Of a DNA stretch of 50,456 bases, positions 1-7,958 are shown in pieces. Position numbers and translations under genes: made by a program. Position 1 is the stretch's first letter, and each line of letters starts with the position of its first letter. The notes below the pieces were generated by a model, which searched no databases, was not told the DNA's origin, and saw only the letters and a program-made list of their open reading frames with translations. This DNA is from CAZJLN01 sp964540765 (GTDB lineage: Bacteria; Chloroflexota; Anaerolineae; Anaerolineales; Anaerolineaceae): NCBI GenBank assembly GCA_964540765.1, contig CAZINW010000013.1, positions 1-50,456 of the forward strand, in the 5' to 3' direction.

Positions 1-55
1 CCGCGAAGGTGGATTGACGGTTGGCGCTGGTGTGATCACCAAAATTATTGAGTAA
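1..55 (+). CDS. tuf: Elongation factor Tu, C-terminal end (partial)
   Basis: Only the last 17 codons and the stop are in the window. They read REGGLTVGAGVITKIIE, the nearly invariant C-terminal end of EF-Tu domain 3. EF-Tu is the GTPase that delivers aminoacyl-tRNA to the ribosome. The stop lies 10 bases before rpsJ, so tuf and rpsJ are probably cotranscribed, as in the common rpsL-rpsG-fusA-tuf-rpsJ order; the upstream genes are outside the window. Confidence 0.93.
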   Translation, partial: REGGLTVGAGVITKIIE

Positions 56-65
56 CAGGTAAACT

Positions 66-374
66 ATGGCAAAACAAAAAATACGTATCCGTTTGAAAGC
101 TTATGATCATCGCATCCTGGACCAATCCGCCAAGCGGATCGTTGACACCGCAGAACGAAGCGGCGCCAAGGTAGTCGGTCCTGTACCCCTGCCCACCAAG
201 TTGGAGCGCTATACAGTCAGGCGCTCAACCTTCATCGATAAGGACTCGCACGAACATTTTGAGATCCGCACCCATAACCGCATCATTGATGTGTTGGAGC
301 CGGATTCAAAGACCATCGATATGTTGATGCGTCTCAACCTGCCTGCGGGCGTGGATATTGAGATCAAGATCTAA
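66..374 (+). CDS. rpsJ: Small ribosomal subunit protein S10
   Basis: S10 (NusE) is a 30S head protein that also pairs with NusB in transcription antitermination. The 102-residue product has the family's usual length and conserved opening (KIRIRLKAYDHRILD) and the GPVPLPT segment at the base of the ribosome-buried loop. The start is the ATG 10 bases after the tuf stop. It is followed by an unusually long 287-base gap before rplC that carries its own promoter and hairpins. Here rpsJ therefore behaves more like the last gene of the tuf operon than the first of the S10 operon. Confidence 0.97.
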   Translation: MAKQKIRIRLKAYDHRILDQSAKRIVDTAERSGAKVVGPVPLPTKLERYTVRRSTFIDKDSHEHFEIRTHNRIIDVLEPDSKTIDMLMRLNLPAGVDIEIKI

Positions 375-433
375 AGGTTGTTCACCAGGGTAATGATTGC
401 CCATTGCGTGAAGAATCAATAAAAATTGAATCA

Positions 434-485
434 AATTTACCCTTGACAATTTACCCTTGATAAAATAACGGGGGTATGATATTAT
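434..485 (+). promoter_or_regulatory. Tandem 13-bp repeat and sigma70-like promoter upstream of rplC
   Basis: Two copies of AATTTACCCTTGA lie at 434-446 and 448-460 (14-bp period). The second runs into a -35 box TTGATA (457-462), followed after exactly 17 bases by a -10 box TATTAT (480-485). Both boxes match the consensus at 5 of 6 positions. The first repeat ends in TTGACA (443-448), but no good -10 lies at the right distance from it. I infer that rplC onward can be transcribed independently of tuf-rpsJ. The predicted start falls at about 492, right at the base of the hairpins described next. Confidence 0.55.
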
Positions 486-489
486 TGTA

Positions 490-522
490 AGGTTGCCTTT
501 CAAGGCAATTTTTAGGCAACTT
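490..522 (+). promoter_or_regulatory. Mutually exclusive hairpins (attenuator-like) in the rplC leader
   Basis: A terminator-like hairpin is formed by TTGCCT (493-498) and AGGCAA (503-508) with a TTCA loop and is followed directly by five T (509-513). An alternative stem pairs GTTGCCT (492-498) with AGGCAAC (514-520), and can be extended by a G-T and an A-T pair. It uses the same left arm, so the two structures exclude each other. Further stems lie downstream, for example CAGCTT (604-609) with AAGCTG (615-620). This is the layout of a transcription attenuator for r-protein autoregulation; the ligand is unknown. Because the promoter start is so close, pairing may depend on read-through from rpsJ. 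Confidence 0.5.
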
Positions 523-661
523 AAGAGTTAAGCTGGTCGCAGGCCCCAAAAATTAGCATGTGCCGCGGTCACTTAATTGACTGGGTTGCGGTCGGAGATG
601 ATGCAGCTTTGCCCAAGCTGACAGTCTCGGCAATATATTGAACAAAATAGGAGAATACAAA

Positions 662-1294
662 ATGTTTAAAGGGCTGATTGGCAGAAAGATCGGTATGACC
701 CAGATCTTCGAAGATGATGGCACAGCAACACCCGTGACGTTGATCGAAGCTGGGCCATGTTTCGTTTCTAAAGTCAAAACAATTGAATCGGACGGTTACA
801 ATGCCATTCAATTGGCATTTGGCGAGGTGAAACCCAAACGCCTCTCTCGTGGGCAATTGGGTCATCTCAAAAAGAACGACCTCCCCCCCGTAAAATTTAT
901 TCGTGAATTCCGTTTTAGCAAAACCGCAGAAGTCAATGAGGGTGATGTCCTTGGCGCTGATCTGTTCGCTCAAGGTGAGCACGTGGATGTGATCGGCACC
1001 AGCAAAGGCAAAGGTTTTGCCGGTGTTGTCAAGCGCCATCACTTCGCCGGCGGTCCCCGTACCCATGGTCAATCTGACCGTTTACGCGCCCCTGGATCTT
1101 CCGCATCCGGCACCACACCTGGTCGTGTCTATAAAGGAAAGCGCGGCCCAGGACGTATGGGTAATGAACGCGTGACTTCCTCCAACGTGCGTGTGGTTCT
1201 GGTTGACCGGGAACGTAATTTGTTGGCTGTGCATGGTTCCGTACCTGGCCCCAAAGGCGGCACAGTGATGATCAAAGAGGCTCGAAAACAGTAA
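662..1294 (+). CDS. rplC: Large ribosomal subunit protein L3
   Basis: L3 is an early-assembling 50S protein that reaches toward the peptidyl transferase centre. The 210-residue product starts MFKGLIGRKIGMTQ, the standard bacterial L3 N-terminus, and keeps the GTSKGKGFAGVVKRH segment of the long internal loop. An in-frame ATG 24 bases upstream exists, but ATG 662 is chosen. It has a clear AGGAG 8-9 bases before it, and its N-terminus matches the family. It is the first gene after the leader at 434-661, so that leader probably controls the rest of the operon. Confidence 0.97.
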   Translation: MFKGLIGRKIGMTQIFEDDGTATPVTLIEAGPCFVSKVKTIESDGYNAIQLAFGEVKPKRLSRGQLGHLKKNDLPPVKFIREFRFSKTAEVNEGDVLGADLFAQGEHVDVIGTSKGKGFAGVVKRHHFAGGPRTHGQSDRLRAPGSSASGTTPGRVYKGKRGPGRMGNERVTSSNVRVVLVDRERNLLAVHGSVPGPKGGTVMIKEARKQ

Positions 1295-1342
1295 CCCGCA
1301 CATGTGGGGTTCTGATTTTTCGTTGAATGGAGTTTAGCAATC

Positions 1343-1972
1343 ATGGAAGTTGATGTTTTCAACATAAAAGGTATAAAGACCAGCACAGTGGATCTGCCAG
1401 ATGCGATTTTTAACGCCCCTGTCAATGTTGATCTCATGCATCAGGCATACACCCGCCAAATGGCAAATGCGCGCCTGGGCACCCACGACACCAAGGTGCG
1501 TGGTGAGGTTTCCGGCGGCGGCAAAAAGCCATGGCGGCAAAAAGGCACTGGCCGTGCCCGCCAGGGTTCCATCCGGGCAGCACAATGGGTCGGCGGTGGA
1601 CGCATCCACACCCCCCACCCACGTGATCATTCACTGGAAATGCCCCGCAAGATGCGCCGGGCAGCCCTGCGCTCAGCCCTGACCGTCAAAGCAGCCGATG
1701 CCCAACTGGTGCTGGTGGACGAGTTAAAACTGACTGAGACCAAAACACAGACCATGGTCAAAATCTTGGAGGCTCTTGTGGGTCAGACCCGGGCGCTGGT
1801 TTTGATTCCGGAACACAATGAAGAGTATGATGCAGTCATCAATGCCGCCCGCAATATTGCGGATGCTAAATTATTATTCGCCAATTACTTGAACATTCGT
1901 GATCTGCTGAGCTATGACAAAGTCATCATCCCGCTTCAGGCCCTGGATGTGATCAAGAGTTATTTGGGATAG
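1343..1972 (+). CDS. rplD: Large ribosomal subunit protein L4
   Basis: L4 binds 23S rRNA domain I and lines the exit tunnel. In Escherichia coli it also represses its own operon. The 209 residues match the family length. The extended tunnel loop is easy to see at residues about 48-75, rich in Gly, Arg and Lys (GGGKKPWRQKGTGRARQG). It sits between rplC and rplW as usual. Because L4 is the classical S10-operon regulator, it is one possible effector of the leader upstream of rplC, but nothing in the sequence proves this. Confidence 0.97.
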   Translation: MEVDVFNIKGIKTSTVDLPDAIFNAPVNVDLMHQAYTRQMANARLGTHDTKVRGEVSGGGKKPWRQKGTGRARQGSIRAAQWVGGGRIHTPHPRDHSLEMPRKMRRAALRSALTVKAADAQLVLVDELKLTETKTQTMVKILEALVGQTRALVLIPEHNEEYDAVINAARNIADAKLLFANYLNIRDLLSYDKVIIPLQALDVIKSYLG

Positions 1973-1985
1973 GTAGGTGAGCATC

Positions 1986-2291
1986 ATGACAAAAACAGTA
2001 TTTGAAGTTATCCGCCGGCCTGTCATCACGGAGAAATCAAACTATCAGGCTACCACCTTGCATCAATATGTCTTTGAAGTGGATTCAGAAGCGACCCGTT
2101 CGCAGGTGAAAGAAGCGATCGAGACTGTATTCGATGTCACGGTTGTACGTGTCAACATTATCAACCTGCCAGGTAAGTCCAAGCGCAATTCGCGCAGTCG
2201 ACGGCTGGCAATTCGATCCAATGGATATAAAAAAGCGATCGTCACGCTTGTTGCGGACGATAGAATTCCCATCTTTGAAGGGGTGGAGTAA
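1986..2291 (+). CDS. rplW: Large ribosomal subunit protein L23
   Basis: L23 lies at the tunnel exit and is the docking site for trigger factor and SRP. The family opening is visible (FEVIRRPVITEKS). ATG 1986 (101 aa) is preferred over the GTG at 1977, because AGGTAGGTG at 1971-1979 then acts as the ribosome binding site with six bases of spacing. Its stop codon shares one base with the rplB start, so the two are translationally coupled. Confidence 0.95.
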   Translation: MTKTVFEVIRRPVITEKSNYQATTLHQYVFEVDSEATRSQVKEAIETVFDVTVVRVNIINLPGKSKRNSRSRRLAIRSNGYKKAIVTLVADDRIPIFEGVE

Positions 2292-3130
2292 TGGCCGTAA
2301 AAATTTACAAACCCAAAACCCCTGGTCAACGACACAAGACCAGCTACACTTTTGAAGAGATCACCAAGACGACACCCGAGCGGTCTTTGATCATGCCCTT
2401 GAGGCGCAAAGCCGGTCGCAATGCGCTGGGACGCATCACGGTACGCCATCGTGGCGGCGGTGAAAAACGTCAGATCCGTATCGTGGATTTCAAACGTGAG
2501 AAAATAGGCATTCCTGCCAGGGTTGATGCCATCGAGTACGATCCAAACCGTACTGCACGCTTGGCGCTCCTGGTCTATGCTGATGGCACGAAACGCTACA
2601 TCATTGCCCCGGTCGGACTCAAAGTAGGCGACACGCTCGTTTCTGGGCCACAAGCTGAGATTCGTACCGGCAATAATCTGCCGCTGGCTAATATCCCGGT
2701 CGGTACCATGGTTCATAGCGTTGAACTGCAACCCGGCAAGGGCGCTCAAATGGTACGTTCTGCTGGTACTTCTGCCCAGTTATTGGCGAAGGAAGGCAAG
2801 TATGCGCAAGTGCGCCTTCCCTCAGGCGAGGTTCGCCTTGTCTTGCAGGAATGCAGTGCCTCCATCGGTCAGGTTGGCAATGTGGAGCACAGCAACATCA
2901 AACTGGGTAAAGCTGGACGCAAACGTCATATGGGTAGACGTCCCGAGGTGCGTGGCAGTGCCATGTCCCCGCGTGACCATCCGCATGGTGGTGGCGAAGG
3001 TCGTTCACCCATCGGTATGGCTGGACCAAAAACCCCCTGGGGTAAACCCACCCTGGGTTATAAAACCCGCCGCAACAAGCGGTCTGATCAATTCATTATC
3101 CGTCATCGCTCCAAAGCGAAACGTCGCTAA
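2291..3130 (+). CDS. rplB: Large ribosomal subunit protein L2
   Basis: L2 joins the subunits and is required for peptidyl transferase activity. The protein is 279 aa, the usual length. It has the N-terminal KTPGQRHKTSYTFEEITKT region, an OB-fold and SH3-like core, and the C-terminal DHPHGGGEGRSPIG motif with the histidine close to the catalytic centre. The start ATG overlaps the rplW stop by one base. Confidence 0.98.
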   Translation: MAVKIYKPKTPGQRHKTSYTFEEITKTTPERSLIMPLRRKAGRNALGRITVRHRGGGEKRQIRIVDFKREKIGIPARVDAIEYDPNRTARLALLVYADGTKRYIIAPVGLKVGDTLVSGPQAEIRTGNNLPLANIPVGTMVHSVELQPGKGAQMVRSAGTSAQLLAKEGKYAQVRLPSGEVRLVLQECSASIGQVGNVEHSNIKLGKAGRKRHMGRRPEVRGSAMSPRDHPHGGGEGRSPIGMAGPKTPWGKPTLGYKTRRNKRSDQFIIRHRSKAKRR

Positions 3131-3165
3131 GATAATGATGAGTATGTGAGAAAGAGGACGATAAG

Positions 3166-3444
3166 ATGTCGCGATCACTGAAAAAAGGGCCATTTGTTGC
3201 CCCGAAGTTATTGAAAAGAATTGAAGAGATGAACCTCAAAGGTGAGAAGAAAGTATTACGCACCTGGAGCCGAGCCAGTATGATCTTTCCACAAATGGTG
3301 GGGCATACCATTGCCGTGCATGACGGACGCCGACATGTACCGATCTACATCACTGAAAACATGGTTGGTCATCGCCTGGGTGAGTTTGCACCTACACGCT
3401 TATTCCGCGGTCATGTCTCAGAAAGATCAACCAAAGGACACTAA
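3166..3444 (+). CDS. rpsS: Small ribosomal subunit protein S19
   Basis: S19 is a 30S head protein that forms a complex with S13 near the A and P sites. The 92 residues begin MSRSLKKGPFV, the almost universal S19 N-terminus, and end in the conserved GEFAPTR and GH segments. It starts 35 bases after rplB and ends three bases before rplV, so it is part of the same transcript. Confidence 0.97.
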   Translation: MSRSLKKGPFVAPKLLKRIEEMNLKGEKKVLRTWSRASMIFPQMVGHTIAVHDGRRHVPIYITENMVGHRLGEFAPTRLFRGHVSERSTKGH

Positions 3445-3447
3445 ACG

Positions 3448-3789
3448 ATGGCTACTGATATTCGTGCAAAATTGAGTAATGTGAGCGCATCCGCTCAAAA
3501 AACCCGTTTAGTGGTTGACCTGGTTCGTGGAAAACGTGTGAATGAGGCGTTGGATATTTTAAAATTCACGCCCAACAAAACTGCTGAACCAATCAGCAAA
3601 TTGTTGAAGTCCGCCATTGCCAATGCCGAAGAGAATTTTGGCGTCAGCCGGGAAGATTTATTTGTTTACAGCATTTTTGCAGACGAAGCACCCACCCGCA
3701 AATGGCGAAGTTTCGGTGCCCGTGGACGGTTCAAGCCCATGCTTAAACGTCGATCACATATCACAGTCATTCTGCGCGAAAGAGAATGA
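3448..3789 (+). CDS. rplV: Large ribosomal subunit protein L22
   Basis: L22 contacts all six 23S domains, and its beta-hairpin lines the exit tunnel next to L4. The 113-aa product has the N-terminal helix region with TRLVVDLVRGK. Its tunnel hairpin around residues 80-100 contains PTRKWRSFGARGRFKPMLKR, and the C-terminal strand reads SHITVILRE. It lies three bases after rpsS. Confidence 0.96.
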   Translation: MATDIRAKLSNVSASAQKTRLVVDLVRGKRVNEALDILKFTPNKTAEPISKLLKSAIANAEENFGVSREDLFVYSIFADEAPTRKWRSFGARGRFKPMLKRRSHITVILRERE

Positions 3790-3832
3790 CGGGTTTAGCA
3801 AATAGGTTATATGAGGAACCAGGAGTAATTAT

Positions 3833-4510
3833 ATGGGTCGTAAAGTACATCCAATTGGATTTCGACTAGGAATCAATAAGCCTTGGCTTGGTCGTTGGTA
3901 CGCTGAAGGACAGGAATATACCGAACAACTGCATCAGGATCTTAATATCCGTGATCTGATCTTGAGGGATACAGAGCGCTCCGGCATTTCGGGCGTTGAA
4001 ATTGAAAGATTTCCCGGCAAGGTAAAAGTTGCCGTGCATACAGCCAAACCCGGTATCTTGATCGGTCGCAAGGGCGAAAGCGTAAAGATTTTACGCCAGA
4101 ACCTTGAAGCCCTGACCGGCAAGAAGATTGATCTTGAGGTCAAAGAGATCAAATCGCCAGATACTGATGCCTACCTTGTCGCTCAGAATATCGCCGGGCA
4201 GTTGGAACGCCGTATCAGCTACCGCCGTGCGATGAAGCGTGCCATCCAGCAGGCTCTGCGCCAGGGGGCAGAAGGTATCAAAGTCACGGTAAGCGGTCGT
4301 CTGTCGGGCGCTGAAATGGCACGCCGTGTGACCTTGCGTGAGGGACGTGTTCCCCTGCAAACACTGCGTGCAGATATCGATTTTGCCCGTGCTGAAGCAA
4401 CTACAACCTATGGTCAGATCGGGATCAAGGTCTGGATCTATCGTGGAATCGTCATGGCTCAGGCTGAAGAGAAAGTTGAATCCACTGAAGGTGTTTACGT
4501 CAGTGAATAA
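3833..4510 (+). CDS. rpsC: Small ribosomal subunit protein S3
   Basis: S3 forms part of the mRNA entry channel of the 30S subunit. The protein is 225 aa and starts MGRKVHPIGFRLGI as expected. A KH RNA-binding domain follows with the GxxG loop visible as GRKG in ILIGRKGESVKILR, then the C-terminal domain with GAEMARRV. An AGGAG motif eight bases ahead of ATG 3833 supports the start. Confidence 0.97.
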   Translation: MGRKVHPIGFRLGINKPWLGRWYAEGQEYTEQLHQDLNIRDLILRDTERSGISGVEIERFPGKVKVAVHTAKPGILIGRKGESVKILRQNLEALTGKKIDLEVKEIKSPDTDAYLVAQNIAGQLERRISYRRAMKRAIQQALRQGAEGIKVTVSGRLSGAEMARRVTLREGRVPLQTLRADIDFARAEATTTYGQIGIKVWIYRGIVMAQAEEKVESTEGVYVSE

Positions 4511-4555
4511 TGCTGCACCGTGTGAAGACGTACGGTGATGAGAGAGGACTAGATA

Positions 4556-4978
4556 ATGTTAATGCCAAAACGAGTTAAATTCCGCAAGCAAATGCGTGGA
4601 CGCATGAAGGGTAAATCTTACCGCGGCGCTGAAGTTTCCTTTGGTGAGTTTGGTTTGAAAGCCATGGAACCCGGCTATGTATCTGCACGTCAGATAGAAG
4701 CCGCCCGCCGTGCAATTGTGCATGAGATGAAACGACGCGGTAAAGTGTGGATCCGTATCTTCCCAGATAAACCCTACACCAAGCGTGCTGCGGAAACCCG
4801 TATGGGTAAAGGAAAAGGCCCCGTCGACCATTGGGTGGCAGTTGTCCGCCCAGGTCGGGTGATGTTTGAAGTGGGTGGTACGGATACAGAATCAGCTTTG
4901 CGTGCCTTGCAGCGTGCCCGTTTCAAGCTGGGACTGAAGACCAGGATCGTATCACGTGAAGTATTAGGAGAAGGTTGA
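4556..4978 (+). CDS. rplP: Large ribosomal subunit protein L16
   Basis: L16 organises the A-site tRNA region of the 50S subunit. The 140 residues begin MLMPKRVKFRKQMRGRMKG, identical in form to the family, so the first of two in-frame ATGs (4556) is taken. The conserved core FGxxGLKAMEPGYVSARQIEAAR is recognisable. Its TGA shares one base with the rpmC ATG. Confidence 0.97.
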   Translation: MLMPKRVKFRKQMRGRMKGKSYRGAEVSFGEFGLKAMEPGYVSARQIEAARRAIVHEMKRRGKVWIRIFPDKPYTKRAAETRMGKGKGPVDHWVAVVRPGRVMFEVGGTDTESALRALQRARFKLGLKTRIVSREVLGEG

Positions 4979-5187
4979 TGAATTCCAAAGAAATAAGAGG
5001 ACTTTCCACAGAAGATATCAACAAAAAGCTGGTAGATGCCCGCCAGGAACTGATGAATCTTCGATTTCAAATGGTGACCGGTCAGTTGACAGACATCAGC
5101 CGGTTCAAAGTTACACGCCGTTTGATCGCCCGTTTTGAGACTATTCTGACAGAACGTGGTCGAGAGGTGAAGGAGAGTAAAGCATGA
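4978..5187 (+). CDS. rpmC: Large ribosomal subunit protein L29
   Basis: L29 is a small two-helix protein beside L23 at the exit tunnel. The product (69 aa from ATG 4978) shows the family pattern KEIRGLSTEDINKKL and ELMNLRFQ. ATG 4978 is preferred to the TTG just before it, because AGGAG at 4966-4970 then has seven bases of spacing. It overlaps rplP by one base and rpsQ by four bases. Confidence 0.95.
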   Translation: MNSKEIRGLSTEDINKKLVDARQELMNLRFQMVTGQLTDISRFKVTRRLIARFETILTERGREVKESKA

Positions 5188-5468
5188 ATAGTCGACGTCG
5201 CTTGATTGGTACTGTAACCGGCAATAAAATGCAAAAAACCGTTGTGGTGGAAGTGTCTCGGACATTCCGGCATCCGCTTTACCATAAAGTGGTTCGGGCA
5301 AGTAAATCTTATAAAGCGCATGATGAACTCAATTGCAATGTTGGTGACAAGGTGCGGATTATTGAATCCAAACCGATCTCCAGCACAAAGCATTGGGTTG
5401 TGGAAGAGATCATCAAGGTTGAAATTCGCAAGGAAGATGAACTCGAAGCGATTGCGGGAGAGGAATAA
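5184..5468 (+). CDS. rpsQ: Small ribosomal subunit protein S17
   Basis: S17 is an OB-fold 16S rRNA-binding protein that nucleates 30S assembly. The 94-aa product has RRRLIGTVTGNKMQKTVVVEV at its N-terminus and KPISSTKHWVVEEI in the C-terminal strand. A four-base ATGA overlap with rpmC indicates coupled translation. Confidence 0.96.
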   Translation: MNSRRRLIGTVTGNKMQKTVVVEVSRTFRHPLYHKVVRASKSYKAHDELNCNVGDKVRIIESKPISSTKHWVVEEIIKVEIRKEDELEAIAGEE

Positions 5469-5471
5469 GCA

Positions 5472-5843
5472 ATGATCCAGCAAGAGACTCGTGTTAAAGT
5501 AGCAGATAATACAGGTGCGCGTGAATTATTGGTAATTCATGTCGTCGGTGGCACCCACCGCCATTATGGTTATGTCGGTGACATTATCATCGGCACGGTC
5601 AAGTCTGCCTCACCGCAGGCATCCGTCAAGAAAAGCGAGATCGTAAAGGCTGTGATCGTGCGTACATCGAAAGAATGGCGCCGTCCGGATGGCTCGATCA
5701 TCCGCTTTGATGACAATGCTGCTGTGATCCTTGACACTGATGGCGTCAACCCTCGCGGCACCCGCATTTTTGGCCCGGTCGCACGTGAACTGCGTGAAAA
5801 AGGCTTTATGAAAATTGTTTCACTGGCGCCTGAAGTCATTTAA
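5472..5843 (+). CDS. rplN: Large ribosomal subunit protein L14
   Basis: L14 sits at the intersubunit face and contacts L19 and 16S rRNA. The 123 residues open with MIQQETRVKVADNTGARELL, the family signature, and close with GTRIFGPVARELREKGFMKIVSLAPEV. It is three bases downstream of rpsQ. Confidence 0.97.
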   Translation: MIQQETRVKVADNTGARELLVIHVVGGTHRHYGYVGDIIIGTVKSASPQASVKKSEIVKAVIVRTSKEWRRPDGSIIRFDDNAAVILDTDGVNPRGTRIFGPVARELREKGFMKIVSLAPEVI

Positions 5844-5864
5844 CCAGTGGATGGTAGGAGCATT

Positions 5865-6197
5865 ATGATGAAGATGAAAATACGCAAGGGTGATCGTGTG
5901 AAAGTTTTGCGCGGTAACGAAGACGACAAAGGTAAAGTCGGCGAAGTGATCCGTGTTGAACCGGATACAATGCGCGTGGTCGTCCAGGGTGTCAATCTGT
6001 GCAAAAAGCACCAGAAGCAGACACAATCACACGGAAGAACGATCCCCTCTGGGATCATAGAATTTGAAAGCCCGATCCATGTTTCCAACGTGATGCTGGT
6101 CAATCCGAAAGACGGAAAACCGACCAAGGTGCGAATTGAGCGGAAAGACGGTGAGAGGATTCGCATCTCAAAACGGACCGGCGAGAAGATCGACTAA
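5865..6197 (+). CDS. rplX: Large ribosomal subunit protein L24
   Basis: L24 is an assembly initiator at the exit tunnel and carries a KOW motif. That motif is visible at the start (IRKGDRVKVLRGNEDDKGKVGEV). The rest is typical (HQKQTQSHGRTIPSGIIEFE), giving 110 aa. Either ATG 5865 or 5868 may be used; GTAGGAG at 5854-5860 is spaced four or seven bases from them, so 5868 is equally plausible. A further upstream in-frame ATG lacks a ribosome binding site and family similarity. Confidence 0.93.
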   Translation: MMKMKIRKGDRVKVLRGNEDDKGKVGEVIRVEPDTMRVVVQGVNLCKKHQKQTQSHGRTIPSGIIEFESPIHVSNVMLVNPKDGKPTKVRIERKDGERIRISKRTGEKID

Positions 6198-6211
6198 GGG
6201 ATGCCAGGTGG

Positions 6212-6760
6212 ATGAATATGAATAGACTAAAAGATATATATCGCGACGAAATTGCACCTGCTTTGTTCAAGGAACTTGAGCTCGACAATGTCATGCAGGT
6301 TCCCAAAATTGAGAAAGTGGTTGTCAACATTGGTGTTGGCGAAGCCCTGGATAACCCCAAGGCGCTGGATGCAGCTGTCAACGACCTGACCATCATCACT
6401 GGTCAAAAGCCGGTGGTTCTGTCAGCCAAGAAAGCCATTTCAAACTTTAAGCTGCGTGAAGGTCGCCAGATTGGTGTGAAGGTAACCCTGCGAGGGGATA
6501 AAATGTGGGCATTCCTCGATCGTCTGATCAATATAGCATTACCCCGTGTGCGTGACTTCCGTGGCATCTCCGCAGATTCATTTGATGGTCGTGGCAATTA
6601 CACCCTGGGAATCCATGAGCAGTTGATCTTCCCTGAGATTGCCTACGATAAGATCGATAAATTACGTGGCATGGAAGTAAGCATTATTACAACAGCGCAA
6701 AATGATGATCAGGCGCGTTTGCTGCTGTCAAAATTCGGAATGCCTTTTAGGAAAGGATAA
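6212..6760 (+). CDS. rplE: Large ribosomal subunit protein L5
   Basis: L5 carries 5S rRNA into the central protuberance and contacts P-site tRNA. The 182-residue protein contains VPKIEKVVVNIGVGEA, TGQKPV, KKAISNFKLREG, and the C-terminal ISIITTAQNDDQARLLL-like end with GMPFRKG. It starts 14 bases after rplX and ends one base before the rpsN start. Confidence 0.96.
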   Translation: MNMNRLKDIYRDEIAPALFKELELDNVMQVPKIEKVVVNIGVGEALDNPKALDAAVNDLTIITGQKPVVLSAKKAISNFKLREGRQIGVKVTLRGDKMWAFLDRLINIALPRVRDFRGISADSFDGRGNYTLGIHEQLIFPEIAYDKIDKLRGMEVSIITTAQNDDQARLLLSKFGMPFRKG

Positions 6761-6761
6761 A

Positions 6762-6944
6762 ATGGCTAAAAAAAGTATGATCATTCGCGAAACGCGACGT
6801 AAATACGAAAACCAGGTTGTCAATCGCTGTCGCCGCTGTGGCAGACCCCGTGGCTATATGCGCAAGTTTGGTCTGTGCCGCATCTGTTTTCGAGAGTTGG
6901 CTTTGCAGGGAAAAATTCCCGGCGTAACCAAGTCATCCTGGTAA
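6762..6944 (+). CDS. rpsN: Small ribosomal subunit protein S14, zinc-binding type
   Basis: S14 is a 30S head protein. This is the short zinc form: 60 aa with two CxxC pairs, C23/C26 (CRRCGRP) and C39/C42 (CRIC), which hold one zinc ion. The C-terminal PGVTKSSW is the family end. The true start is ATG 6762, in the run after the rplE stop; in-frame codons upstream lie inside rplE and encode unrelated sequence. Confidence 0.96.
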   Translation: MAKKSMIIRETRRKYENQVVNRCRRCGRPRGYMRKFGLCRICFRELALQGKIPGVTKSSW

Positions 6945-6966
6945 TTTTGGCCTGGAGGTATTATCT

Positions 6967-7380
6967 ATGACAATTTCAGATCCAATCGCCGATATGCTTA
7001 CCCGTATTCGCAACGTGGCTATGGCCCAGCAGACGTTGGTCAGCATGCCGAGTTCAAACTTGAAAGCCGAAGTTGCCCGCATCCTTCAGGAAGAGGGTTA
7101 CATCGAGAGCTATGAAGTAGTCGACAGCAAAATTGCCGGACAGAAGATCCTGCGATTGCGCTTGAAATATATTGGAGAACGCCGGCATCGCCGCCCGATC
7201 ATTACCGGGCTGCAGCGGGTCAGCCGACCTGGCTGCCGGGTTTACACCGCCAAAAAGGATATCCCCTGGGTACTCTCTGGTATCGGGATCGCCATCCTTT
7301 CCACACCCAAGGGTGTGATGACAGGGCAACGCGCGCGCAAGATCGGCGTTGGCGGCGAAATCCTTTGCAAGGTCTGGTAG
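6967..7380 (+). CDS. rpsH: Small ribosomal subunit protein S8
   Basis: S8 binds helix 21 of 16S rRNA and in E. coli represses the spc operon. At 137 aa it starts with MTISDPIADMLTRIRNV as expected. The last strand reads GIGIAILSTPKGVMT, and the end is GGEILCKVW. It is preceded by a good TGGAGG site. Confidence 0.96.
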   Translation: MTISDPIADMLTRIRNVAMAQQTLVSMPSSNLKAEVARILQEEGYIESYEVVDSKIAGQKILRLRLKYIGERRHRRPIITGLQRVSRPGCRVYTAKKDIPWVLSGIGIAILSTPKGVMTGQRARKIGVGGEILCKVW

Positions 7381-7397
7381 GAAGAGGAGGTAAGAAA

Positions 7398-7946
7398 GTG
7401 TCTCGAATTGGACGTTTACCAATCAGTGTTCCCAAGGGCGTTGAAGTCAAGGTTGATGGCTCACATGTGCATGTAAAAGGTCCCAAAGGAACCATGGAAT
7501 ATACCTTTTCTCCGGAAATTGGCATCAAACTTGAAGATGGCACGCTCCACATTGAGCGCCCATCTGATGAGCCCCGCATCCGTGCCCTGCACGGTACCAC
7601 CCGGGCACTGATCAATAATATGATTGTGGGTGTCAACAGTGGCTTTGAACGCATTTTGGAGATTGTTGGTGTCGGTTACCGCGCTGAAATGAGCGGCAAG
7701 GATATGATCATCAATGTGGGTTATTCGCACCCAGTTAAATTCGCAGCCCCAGAAGGGATTTCATTCGATGTCGATATGAAAACTAAGCGCATTTATGTCA
7801 GAGGATATGATAAACATCAGGTTGGTCAGGTTGCCAACAACATCCGCGAGATCCGACCGCCCGAGCCCTACAAAGGCACCGGCATCAAATACCTCGAAGA
7901 AGTTGTGCGCCGTAAAGCTGGTAAAGCAGGCAAAACCGGTAAGTAA
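7398..7946 (+). CDS. rplF: Large ribosomal subunit protein L6
   Basis: L6 lies at the factor-binding face of the 50S subunit. The GTG at 7398 is the likely start: it follows GAGGAGG (7384-7390) by seven bases, and the product then begins VSRIGRLPISVPKGVEV like other L6 proteins, 182 aa in all. Two repeated domains are seen, with GVGYRAEM in the first linker and YKGTGIKYLEEVVRRKAGK near the end. Extra in-frame codons upstream lie within rpsH. Confidence 0.95.
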   Translation: MSRIGRLPISVPKGVEVKVDGSHVHVKGPKGTMEYTFSPEIGIKLEDGTLHIERPSDEPRIRALHGTTRALINNMIVGVNSGFERILEIVGVGYRAEMSGKDMIINVGYSHPVKFAAPEGISFDVDMKTKRIYVRGYDKHQVGQVANNIREIRPPEPYKGTGIKYLEEVVRRKAGKAGKTGK

Positions 7947-7958
7947 AGGTGAACTATT

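Noticed and set aside
434..661. T-box or other known riboswitch before rplC
   Set aside because: No T-box consensus or recognisable aptamer core was seen; only the competing hairpins are supported.
2063..2749. 228-codon minus-strand frame across rplW and rplB
   Set aside because: It lies opposite two certain ribosomal protein genes and is explained by their codon composition.
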